Source: Diphasiastrum complanatum
Taxonomy: Eukaryota > Streptophyta > Lycopodiopsida > Lycopodiales > Lycopodiaceae
NCBI GenBank assembly: GCA_029204225.1
Contig: MU831957.1
Location: 30,619 to 94,618 of the forward strand
Length of the DNA stretch: 64,000 bases
Direction of reading: 5' to 3'
Below, piece by piece: positions 1-8,544 of this stretch. The position numbers and the translations under genes are program-made. The notes beneath the pieces were generated by a model. That model was not told the origin of the DNA. It made no database searches and saw only the letters and a program-made list of their open reading frames with translations. The number at the start of each line of letters is the position of its first letter. The first letter of the stretch is position 1.

Positions 1-407
1 GCAATGGGGATCGGAGAACCACTGAAGTTGACATTGGTAAGATCCAGAGATTGGAGCTCTGTCAGGTTACCCAGCGACGCTCCAACCACACCTGAGAAAC
101 TTGGGTTTCGCACAAGAGGCTGGCCTCTTTGAGGAGGCGGAGAAAGCACACTCAGCTTTATGACACGCCCGGATGAATCGCAAACTACTCCAGTCCAGCT
201 GCAGCAATTTGTGCCGTTTACCCATGTGTCAAGAATGTTGCCAGGATCATTGAAGCTGGCCTTGAAGATCAGCAGCGCCTCACTGTCTCCCGTTGTACAT
301 GTTGCTGCTGCATTGCAGACTCTGGCCAACAATGTTAGGATTACAAGCACTACTGAAACAACCCACCATCTTTTACTTCCGCTATATACTGATCCTTGCT
401 TGGACAT
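1..407 (-). CDS. Secreted LRR protein, copy 1, N-terminal part (runs off the window edge)
   Basis: The minus strand from the ATG at 405-407 reads without a stop for 135 codons to the window edge. It begins MSKQGSVYSGSKRWWVVS, a hydrophobic signal peptide ending near VCNAA. A plant LRR N-terminal domain with the paired-cysteine motif NCCSWTGVVC follows, then the first repeat segments (LQSLDLTNVNFSGSP). It closely matches the first 135 residues of the LRR genes at 18124 and 45472, so it is a third paralog in divergent orientation to them. No break is visible; only the window end truncates it. By family, such proteins are exported to the cell wall and bind proteins, peptides or glycans. Whether this copy is complete beyond the edge cannot be seen. 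The plus-strand reading frame over the same bases is a shadow. Confidence 0.9.
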   Translation of the reverse strand, partial: MSKQGSVYSGSKRWWVVSVVLVILTLLARVCNAAATCTTGDSEALLIFKASFNDPGNILDTWVNGTNCCSWTGVVCDSSGRVIKLSVLSPPPQRGQPLVRNPSFSGVVGASLGNLTELQSLDLTNVNFSGSPIPI

Positions 408-770
408 TGTTAAGAGACAAGGAACTGAAGAAAACCAAAGATGTGAAACTGCTTGTCTAGCGTTGGATTACGAGACCAGAAATTACAGATCGGACTCAGC
501 TGCACCAATATTGCAGTGAAGGACAGTTCTGATACTCAGATGTAGGTAGCAGATGATCTTATATAAAGATGTTGCTTAGAAATGCAATGAGCTAGCAAAA
601 CTTTAACCCACTCAAATTATCAGTCTCCATCCGAGCAGTTGATGACTGATCTTCTAGCAAACGAACAAAGCTTGCTTGTTCAACCATTTCCTTATCTTCT
701 TCTAAGAAACAACCAATTCTGGGCTGTCTGATGCTTGACTGGGTCAACTATATATAGCTAGCTACAATGT
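408..770 (-). promoter_or_regulatory. Conserved upstream block of LRR copy 1
   Basis: Read on the minus strand this block resembles the DNA upstream of the other two LRR genes. Shared landmarks are GTCTCTTAACA just before the ATG, the segment around TTGGTGCAGCTGA (about 495-510), GACAGCCCA (720-728), a GGTTGTTTCT..AGAAGAAG block (about 695-715) and a W-box-like TTGACC (742-747, known in plants as a WRKY-factor site). A TATATATAG stretch lies at 748-757. Conservation outside coding sequence suggests promoter and 5' leader. The transcription start is not determinable. Confidence 0.6.
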
Positions 771-1170
771 CAACAATGCAGTGCTTACACAGAACCAGGG
801 AGGTCTGACAACCCCCGAATTTCATGATTATGGGTTTAATCATGAAACTGGCATGAAATTAAAAACTGATAATTTTAATAAGAGGAAATTATGAGTCACT
901 ATGACTGTTTGTGTTGTGACCTCTAAGGAGCTTAGCTCTTGAAAATGGCATAGATATTGTATGTATGTTGTATATAGTAATCACTAGTTGCTTAATCCTG
1001 TATGAAAAAAAAAAGGATGATGAAACTTTTATTTTGACTTTCTTAAATAAAGGATTATAGTTGGTTGTTGCAAGAAACTCAAGGAAAATAGTAGGTTATA
1101 TTCATCAATGTGAAAATAAATATTCTATTAGTTTTAAGCATTCGATTTTAAATTGTATCGAGTTTCCTTA
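771..1170. other. AT-rich intergenic sequence, nothing recognised
   Basis: No coding segment, RNA gene or clear repeat was seen here. A CTATAG ending near 1180 could be a splice acceptor for the following copia fragment, but nothing upstream supports an exon. Confidence 0.5.
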
Positions 1171-1174
1171 TCTC

Positions 1175-1870
1175 TATAGGTCGTTGCTGCTGAAGCCAAC
1201 TTAGTCGAGGAAGGAAAGGAAGAAAGACCAGTGGCTCTGATGGCACTGATAAAGGAAAAGGGATCCTCAACCGATTCTTCATCAGATAGTTGTGTGGAAA
1301 CTACGCCAGTAACAAGTTTGCTGAGAGGATGCAAGAGCAACGAGGACTCATTGTGGTACCTGGATTCTGCGGCCACCAGTCACATGACATACAACAGAGG
1401 TTTCTTTATCACCTATGAACTCATCACAGGAGGTAAGGAAGTCATTGTAGGGAACAAAGGTGCCATCACTGCTGTTGGGATAGGATCTGTGTGCTTGAAT
1501 TAAATCAAGAAAATCAAGTCATATTCAGTTAGGTACTGTGTCTGACATTGCAAAGAACCTCGTATCAGTTAGCAACTATACAAAAAATTGCAATCGAAGC
1601 ATAAGGGAATAGATGGGTTTCTTGTAGCAATAAGGAATAGAAAAGGGGGGGCTTTGCAAGGGAAAGGGAAATTGCATGTGCTGCCAACGTAAAAATAAAA
1701 TAAAATAAGAAGAACAATGTCTGGCACAAGAGACTAGGACATCTAGGACTAGCAGGTCTGAGAACACTAGCAAAGGAAAAACTAGTGACAAATTTTGATT
1801 TTCATTCTGATATTGCAAGATGTGATGCATGTTTGTAGGGTCATTTGCAAGTTTTGAGGAACGAAAAGTA
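1175..1870 (+). pseudogene. Ty1/copia pol fragment: protease and pre-integrase region
   Basis: The frame from about 1175 to the stop at 1503 reads ANLVEEGKEERPVALMAL, then the retropepsin-like segment LWYLDSAATSHMTYNRGFF. The usual copia protease signature is DSGA[TS]xHM, so the active-site glycine is alanine here. Beyond the stop another frame gives TVSDIAKNLVSVSNYTKN (about 1535-1590), and after more breaks RLGHLGLAGLRTLAKEKLV (about 1735-1790), both pieces of the copia pre-integrase region. Gag, integrase core and reverse transcriptase are absent nearby. At least two frame changes and a premature stop make this a dead fragment. It is a different copia lineage from the 24-29 kb element. Confidence 0.75.
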
Positions 1871-2081
1871 GATGGAATATGTTCCATACATGAAATTTGT
1901 AATTTGGATTCTTCTCTATTATAGAGTGTTTCTTTATGATAACTGAGACAACCAAGAGTTTTTCTCACTTATCAAATAATGAAATTCTTTTTACTGATTC
2001 TAAAATGGATATTGGATATCTCTTAAAATATTGTTTTCAGTTATATTGAGATTCTTAATGTTCTAGTTCAGTGAATACACT

Positions 2082-2204
2082 TGTCGCATTCAACAGTCTT
2101 TGAACGATATATTTCATCCATACATGGGTCAATGCGGAGTGGTATTTTTAGATGATGTGTTCATCTACAATGAAACGCTTAAGGAGCATGAGAGAATTCA
2201 GTAA
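2082..2204 (+). pseudogene. Ty3/gypsy reverse transcriptase fragment
   Basis: A 40-codon open stretch reads NDIFHPYMGQCGVVFLDD followed by VFIYNETLKEHERIQ and a stop. This matches the palm of gypsy-type reverse transcriptase, where [FY][VL]DD is the catalytic aspartate pair and the following IYSxxxxEHxxH segment is typical. No other gypsy domain is joined to it. It is a short relic next to a copia fragment of another class. Confidence 0.75.
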
Positions 2205-2746
2205 CTAGAAGTATCATTGGTTGTGAATCTAATCCTATATTTGGGTATAGGATAGCCAGTTAATCTTTTTGACTTTCTAATAAGAAGATCTAGAAGTAGA
2301 GGATTTCTTGGACGGACATCAATGATTCCAAAGAGATTTCCTTGTGCGAGAGTGATTTGTAGACCGATGGTTAGTGATTACTGTAATGAAACACTAACAA
2401 AGGAATCCATTAGTGCTTGGTTCAGGGTATTTTGGAAAATTATGAGATATAGAGCTGGATCGCAAATGGTATCTCATTATTTACAAAATCTAGAGACTCT
2501 TATATCTATTTATCTTCTATTTGAACCTAAACTTTTAAGAAATTTCTTGAATATATGACAATTGGCTTAAGATTCATATAACTCATTCCAGCAGTGAACT
2601 GTGTTCTGAAGAACTGGTTATTGCTATATGAAATTCTACTTTTATACGAATATGAATTTGACTTGGAATCTATTGAAGTTTTCAATTGCTTCTGACTCAA
2701 GGAAGGAATGACTAAATTCATGGAATTTAGACTTTCCGAACCCAAG
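2205..2746. other. No gene recognised
   Basis: Short open frames occur on both strands (for example 2322-2558 plus) but none resembles a known domain. Between degraded retroelement pieces this is most simply more decayed repeat DNA. Confidence 0.4.
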
Positions 2747-3001
2747 TGTTTATCTCTATTTGATAGTTTTTTTTATTGAGAGTAATATTTTCATCACTCT
2801 GAATAAAATATTATATGATCTAGAGAAAAAATTCTTATTTGTAATAGTGTTGGACACTCATTATTGACTTTTTATGATTTTCTGATATTTTTTACATTGT
2901 CTCCAAGGGACCTTTTTAATGGAAATTATGAAATTTCTTTCAAAAGGGGGAGACGAAGTGATAGGAATAAAACTTTCATGAGATCAACCAGTTGCATAGA
3001 T
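2747..3001 (+). repeat. ~250-bp direct repeat, copy A (retroelement 3' end with polypurine tract)
   Basis: This block is repeated with few differences at 3232-3483, starting TGTTTATCTCTATTTGATAG and ending GATCAACCAGTTGCATAGA. Near its end is a purine run AAAAGGGGGAGACGAAG (2942-2958) directly followed by TGATAGGAATAAAAC. A polypurine tract followed by a TG start is how the 3' LTR junction of a retrotransposon looks. Only about 40 bp of the presumed LTR is shared before the copies diverge. Confidence 0.6.
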
Positions 3002-3231
3002 TTTTCTCTCTTCGTTCCTTTTACTTGAATTACTTGAAATACTTGAACTACTTGAAATAATATTTGAAATACTTCAACCCAAAACCCCCCCCTCCCGGAG
3101 GCGGAGGCTTGTTTGAATGAGATCGTAAGTCAGGTGCATTGGCCCAAAATGCTATCTATATTTTGGAAATGAATTTTTCCAGGAGGTCTCGGGGATGTCG
3201 TCAGAATCTTTCGCGGGAAGACACTAACATT

Positions 3232-3483
3232 TGTTTATCTCTATTTGATAGTTTGTTATTGAGAGCAATATTTTCGTCACTCAGAATAAAATATTATATG
3301 ACCTGGAGAAAAAATTCTAGTTTGTAATAGTGTTGGACACTCATTACTAACTTTTTATGATCTTTTAATATTTTTACATTGTCTCATGGGGACCTTTTTA
3401 ATGGAAATTATGAAATTTCTTTTAAAAGGGGGAGATGAAATGATAGGAATAAAACTTTCATGAGATCAACCAGTTGCATAGAT
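3232..3483 (+). repeat. ~250-bp direct repeat, copy B (retroelement 3' end with polypurine tract)
   Basis: This is the second copy of the 2747-3001 block, about 485 bp downstream in the same orientation. The tract reads AAAAGGGGGAGATGAAA and the presumed LTR start TGATAGGAAT begins at 3441. The spacer (3002-3231) contains several TACTTGAA-type units and a short C/G-rich patch (AACCCCCCCCTCCCGGAGG) unlike its surroundings. Confidence 0.6.
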
Positions 3484-3896
3484 GTTTTAGAAAAAGCTAG
3501 TATTTGTGCAAAGGGTAAACTATCGAAGTGAAATAGAGAAACTCTCTAGGGATTCTTGAGGATAATATGGAACTAGAGGAGTTTTGAGGGATGAACTGTA
3601 AGCTATTTGTGTCTATGGATAATAGAGATAAACATTAAATTTTAGTTCCAGAATCTATTTTACCAAGTTCCATTAAGTTATGGATTATATCAAGTTGGAA
3701 TAAAGCTCTAATCTTAACCCTGTAGCCAAAGATGTTTGTTTAAGTTGACATAATCTTTGTAGGAGTACTAAGATATGTTGTAAGTTGACTGAGTTGAAAA
3801 AAATTTGTTATTAAAGGTTTGATGGTTGGAAAACTTGAGGATGTGGAATTATTCACTTCAGAAATTTCCCAGATATGTTATCTACTCATGAGATAT
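3484..3896. other. No gene recognised
   Basis: AT-rich sequence with stops in every frame. It may be the continuation of the element whose 3' end repeats precede it, but no domain is visible. Confidence 0.4.
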
Positions 3897-3900
3897 ACAT

Positions 3901-4141
3901 AAAGCATGTATTAGATCTTGTACATAGGGATCTTTGTGGTCCAATGCCAACTCCGTCCGTAGGAGATGCAATCTATACTATCACTTTCATAGATGATTAC
4001 TCTAGATGGTCTACAGTCATGTTCATTAAGCACAAATCTGAAGCCTTTGAATGTTTCAAGAGATTCAAGGCCATGGCTGAGACACAAACATCTACAAAAG
4101 TGAAGGCACTCCGAACTGATGGTGGCGGCGAATACATCTCT
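3901..4141 (+). pseudogene. Ty1/copia integrase core fragment
   Basis: The frame reads KHVLDLVHRDLCGPMPTPS, then TFIDDYSRWSTVMFIKHKS and ALRTDGGGEYIS. These carry the D, D and E of the integrase DDE core. At the DNA level it is nearly the same as the integrase of the minus-strand element at 25576-25917, so both belong to one family. Similarity starts and stops abruptly (AAGCATGTATTAG to GAATACATCTCT), and no gag, protease or reverse transcriptase piece of the family adjoins it. Confidence 0.85.
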
Positions 4142-5045
4142 CATTTTCATAGAATATTGTAGGTTATTTGCATAGACTATAATAGGCAACTAATAGGTAA
4201 GTTACAAATTACAACTAGATTAGGGTTAGTATAGGACGACCTTTCATTGTCCTAACTACAATAGGACCCTAGGGATGGAAACTAGTATATGCCTAATAAA
4301 GCTTATATCATGGTTAGTTCACATTGAACTTTGACACCATTTGATTAAGGTATATTGTAAAGTTCTACATAGATTCTTTTGGGAAGTTATGGAAGGATTA
4401 TGCAACTAGCAAACTTGCATGGGGTGTTAACTTAATTCCGTATGAGATGCATTGTTGGAGATTAGAAGGCAAAAAACATATTGACCTATGGGTAAGAGGT
4501 GATTTATACCCTCATAATCCACTGGTAGATGCTCCTCCTAAATTCTCTGATGTACATATTTTGTTAAGGTTCATTGGGGATGGTCGAAAGTACTACTTGG
4601 CTATTGTCAAGCAATGGATTCTCGAAGAATCCAAGCTGAGACATTGGCAAATATGACAAACATTCATATCTTGGTATGAATGACAAGTTAAAGTCATTGC
4701 ATGGAATAAATATGAAATTGGAGCAAGAGATAAATGGTTTGAAAATAGAGCTTGCCAGTTTTGTCACAAAAATTGAAGAATTGCAATCTTCAATCATTAT
4801 ATTTCAGAGGACAATATATGGCTTATAACGAAAGCGTAGAGTCTCGATGGATCAGCAGGCACAAAGTTTGTAACAACATGTTTGCAAATTAGGATGTGTT
4901 CCACAATACTATCATGATCCACATTTTGATAAATGGGTAAAAATTTGCCAATTTAAACCATCTTTGGTACAGTTTCAAAGCAACCTCATTAATATTAGAT
5001 TGACATAAAGGAATATGATTAAGTCCTTTGTTTAGGTCATTCCTA
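4142..5045. other. No gene recognised
   Basis: Open frames such as 4447-4656 (plus) give coherent-looking peptides without a recognisable family signature. The region is probably decayed mobile DNA; no RNA gene, LTR or inverted repeat was seen. Confidence 0.35.
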
Positions 5046-5771
5046 TTATTCAGATTGAAGGACCCTGTTTTCTTGCTGTATTCTGGAAATATTTATCCTA
5101 TAAGGTAGAGAAGCTGGGATTCTTAAAAAGGTGCTCAATTTTCGGATATTTTCGACATCACCAAGGTGTGCTAGAAGGTTAGCAATAGGGTTAATGAAAA
5201 GTTCAATGGTAGCTTCAATCATGTGTTGTCTGATGTACATAAAGGCAAGGTGGGCTTTAACAACATCTCTATTAGGTTTGTGAAGCCAAAGAAAGAAGGC
5301 ATTAAGTTGAATCTGTAGAGAAGCACCAGGGAAGAACTTGGCAAGGTTGTTCGTCATAAACCAGATAGCGTGATCAAACCAAATGATAGAAGAATTATTT
5401 TTACATTTGCCACCGCATCTACACTTAAAGAAAGTTATTTTCCAGTTCCAGATTCTAGCTTGATGCAGGCTCATCCTATTAAAATCAGTCTCAAAGTGGC
5501 CCCTAGTTCTAGCCCAAGTTTTCTCAAAAGGACATCTCGAGATTTCAAATCTGCTCATTTTTATGATGGTATCAAAGGCAATAGGTGTGTCAAAGGAGAG
5601 ATTTTTATGCAAAGAGACAAGCTTGCAGGCTTGAACTTCTGCATCAGTAAGATGGGTAAGAGCGATCCAAAGTTCAATTGAAATGAGTGCCAAAAAGTTT
5701 AAAGAAGGAAGGCTCCAAAGTTTGTAGGTAGTTTTGGCAGATTTAAACTCAATAGTACGACCATGTACCAA
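5046..5771 (-). CDS. Unrecognised 241-codon open reading frame
   Basis: This is one of the longest uninterrupted frames outside the LRR and transporter genes. It begins MVHGRTIEFKSAKTTYKLW and contains a Cys/Trp-rich middle (CPFEKTWARTRGHF and FFKCRCGGKCKNN, about residues 80-125). The rest mixes hydrophobic and basic segments. There is no signal peptide and no domain I can name. Against it being a gene: no related copy in the window, and transposon fragments on both sides. The Cys-rich segment followed by Trp-containing text loosely recalls the zinc-binding tail of LINE reverse transcriptases, but that is a guess. Chance open frames of this length are uncommon in DNA this AT-rich. Confidence 0.3.
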   Translation of the reverse strand: MVHGRTIEFKSAKTTYKLWSLPSLNFLALISIELWIALTHLTDAEVQACKLVSLHKNLSFDTPIAFDTIIKMSRFEISRCPFEKTWARTRGHFETDFNRMSLHQARIWNWKITFFKCRCGGKCKNNSSIIWFDHAIWFMTNNLAKFFPGASLQIQLNAFFLWLHKPNRDVVKAHLAFMYIRQHMIEATIELFINPIANLLAHLGDVENIRKLSTFLRIPASLPYRINISRIQQENRVLQSE

Positions 5772-6231
5772 GGATACTTGGCAACTTTTGGCCTGGCAAA
5801 ATTCAAAGGCGGATTAATTGTCAACTTCACAAATTTCCCGAGAGAAGAATTCCAACTAGGAGTCACTAACTCCATCAAGGTCTTCGGTAAAAATCAAAGG
5901 GTGAGGTGAGGTAGGAGGTTCAGTAAGGGTAGGGGTATTAGCAGTAAAGTCACCATTTCCTTTTTCCAAATAGGTAAATATCGTACAACATCTAGCAATC
6001 CTCTAGCAATATGTTGATGGCTTGATTTAAATGGTTTTCTAGTCTGTTTACCAACTACACAGTCTTGATTATTAAAATATTATCTTTCTATCTCGAGTTT
6101 GGGGTCATGTCCATGATAATTTCCACTAGATTTCATGTTGTACATATAAGGAGTGTGAATTGAGCACATATCCTTCTAGTGTAGCTCGTCTTTAAGCTAG
6201 ATAGGTTCAATTATGATGACATGCGGATGTT
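5772..6231. other. No gene recognised
   Basis: AT-rich sequence without a convincing coding segment or repeat. Confidence 0.35.
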
Positions 6232-6390
6232 TTGATAGCATGCAAAGTCTTACTGTATGCATGCAAGCCACATGCAATCAGTGCATGCAACATGCAAAGT
6301 AGTTTTTGTGATCTACACATGTCTAGGCAATTTTATGAGTTGACATGCAGTACATGCACCATACATGCATGCAGTTACACATGTAAATCT
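6232..6390. repeat. Cluster of CATGCA (RY) motifs
   Basis: Within about 160 bp GCATGC, CATGCA or ACATGCA occur roughly ten times (for example TATGCATGCAAGCCACATGC and TACATGCATGCAG). CATGCA is the RY element bound by plant B3 transcription factors, but such a cluster may simply be a degenerate short repeat. No gene start is visible immediately beside it. Confidence 0.45.
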
Positions 6391-6589
6391 CTGGTAGGTG
6401 AATTAGTTCAGTTAAGTGGACTTTCCATGCAACTCCATTGTAGGAATTCGAGTCTCTCTCATGTAGGGAAAGCTGGGCATGTTTTGCCATACTGTGAATA
6501 TTGAGATTTTGGTGTTTTGGACTCATTCTCTCTAAGATCTCACCCTTCGTCTCCTGAACATACTACTGCCTAGACAGTGTGATATCCAA

Positions 6590-7008
6590 AAGCCCCCAAT
6601 TTGGCTTCAAATGTCCTATTTATGTTCCTGTGTAAACAGCGTAATCCCATATTACAATCCTTCGCAATAACCGTAAGTGGTCATTTCAGCTTCCCGTTTA
6701 ATACCGCAATCGCCAATTCTACAGTTATTTATGGTCGATTCGATTTCCCGTTGGAAGCCGCAATCACCGTTCCTACAATTGCCTACTATCTGTTTGACTT
6801 CTACTTGAATGTGACCTAACCTATCACCCTTACTTTACAACGACATCTCCTACTTTATACATCTAACTAACTGTGCATATGCACTTCATAATAACCAATT
6901 TTCAAATCCACAAATTACATTTTGATTACAAAACAATGGTTACGTTGGTCCCTTGGCCTAACACATCTAAACAATTGTTGCATTGACTCGTGGCCTAACA
7001 AAAGAATC
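6590..7008. repeat. LTR-like repeat, related in inverted orientation to 61857-62260
   Basis: The reverse complement starts TGTTAGGCCACGAGTC and then follows the order of segments seen at 61857-62260: TAGGAGATGTCGTTGTA, an ATTGCGG segment, GAAGCTGAA..GACCA, and AAATAGGACA near the far end. A second GGCCTAACA lies at about 6956-6964. TG..CA ends and two dispersed copies fit a long terminal repeat. On the plus strand it is followed by GCGTTGTTGCCAGGGAGACG (about 7022-7041), which resembles the leader after plant gypsy 5' LTRs, and then by a gypsy gag. Orientation is therefore not settled. Confidence 0.5.
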
Positions 7009-7926
7009 CAACATTTTTTTAGCGTTGTTGCCAGGGAGACGGTGCTAAACACATTTTTGGAGTGATTTTTGGTTCACATTTTGCTGTTATTTTCCTTCTT
7101 TTTGACAAGTTTATTACTTGCCCTACTAGAATTTTTAAATTTCTGTTATTTTGATTTTTCGTCACTTTTCTAGAGAGCAAGGTACACTCTGATGCAACAT
7201 CAGACAACCCGACGAGTAATTAGGTGATTACCCAAAATCGATTACTCGCTGAACTAATTTTTTTTCATTTCTCCATCATATATTTACTTGCAATTTTACT
7301 AGTGCATAAAGAGACCTCAGATCTCTGATCTAGGAGCTCAACGAGTAAAGTGCAATTTCTCGCCATTTTAAATTTTTGTTTTTCCGTCTTTTTCTATTTT
7401 TTGTCGACTTCAATTTCTCGCCTTCCCGCACATCAAATTACTTGTCGTCCATACAGTAGCAAGTACAATACTTGATCTACCATATGGTGGACTGACGAGT
7501 AATTAGTTTATTTCTCATCTCATTTCTCGTCAACTGCTCATCTTTACTCGTGCTTCTCACAATGTTTTCTGATTTTCATTCACAGTCCATAGGCTGGTCG
7601 GCAAATAATTTGCATAACACGCCCCTGCCTATTATTCGCCATTAGAGAAATTTCAAATTTTTTGTGATAGATCTAGGTTGACTGACCATTAGAAACCATC
7701 TGCAATTCCCAATTTTTTCCAATCACGTTCCTATTTTGCAACTGCTTGTTTTTCTTTCCATCTCATTTTTCATTTGATCTTGATCTGATTCTGATTTCAT
7801 CTTGATTTGATCTAGATCTCCATCCGTTCACTAATCACCTTATCACATAAAAGATCTACAAAAACACCCAAAAAAATGAAAATGTACAATACCAAAAATA
7901 GCCACACATTTTGTTTCGGTGTAGGC
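7009..7926 (+). other. Probable leader of a gypsy element with GACGAGTAAT repeats
   Basis: This stretch lies between the LTR-like repeat and a gag fragment. No coding frame is convincing. It contains recurrent GACGAGTAATTA or CTCGTC units (about 7210-7225, 7330, 7490-7510, 7540) and a leader-like segment near 7022. An untranslated leader of this size is plausible for plant gypsy elements, but direct evidence is limited to its position. Confidence 0.35.
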
Positions 7927-8460
7927 ATCTTAGATCCGCCGGTAGGAGATTATCAGTTTTGGATCCCCCAGATCTAGAAGAATTCATTAACGTACTGATT
8001 AAAGTACTCCATGAAAATGTTCACGTAGATCCACCTATGATGGATAATTTTAGGCCATTTTTACCTCATGTCGTCTAGAAATTTTCCCAGATTGACCTCT
8101 TAAAGTTCAATGGGAAGGGAGATCTGCAATGATTCTTACAAATCTACACCCAAGCGTGTAAACGCTACAAAGACAACAGTCGTAAGAGCTGTTAAGATAT
8201 TTCAATATGTACCTATTTGATACTACAAAAGATTGGTATTTCAATATTGAGCAGAATGAACGTAATTTCTAGGACGAATCAACATGGACATGAAGAACGA
8301 GTTTATGCACAACTATATCGAACAGATCAAAAGATTGCGTAGAGGTTGTGATCTTGAGAGTGTCCCAGACCATAGCGTCATGACATGGTTCATGGTAGGA
8401 CTACCCAAGGGAATCAAGCAGCAGCTGAAAAGGCGAGACAAGTATGTAGAGACTCATTAT
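7927..8460 (+). pseudogene. Ty3/gypsy-type gag fragment
   Basis: Translation across several frame breaks gives PDLEEFINVLIKVLHEN, QIDLLKFNGKGDL and YIEQIKRLRRGCDLESVPDH followed by WFMVGLPKGIKQQLK. The same text, better preserved, is on the minus strand at 32275-32826, which shows that both are copies of one gag. The longest open piece (8284-8544) keeps the C-terminal half of the gag domain (YIE..K.LR.GCD..SV.DH). Stops and frameshifts occur between about 8080 and 8280. No zinc knuckle, protease or polymerase follows. Confidence 0.7.
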
Positions 8461-8544
8461 TTTAGAAATAATTCTCAATCGATCAAGTTCCAATTAGTTC
8501 ATTCATGGATCACTTTGAGACTAGTTACATACCATAATAGCTAG

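Noticed and set aside
160-519. 119-codon plus-strand open frame over the window start
   Set aside because: It overlaps the minus-strand LRR copy 1, whose translation matches two other full genes. The plus frame has no domain and is the antisense shadow of the conserved gene.
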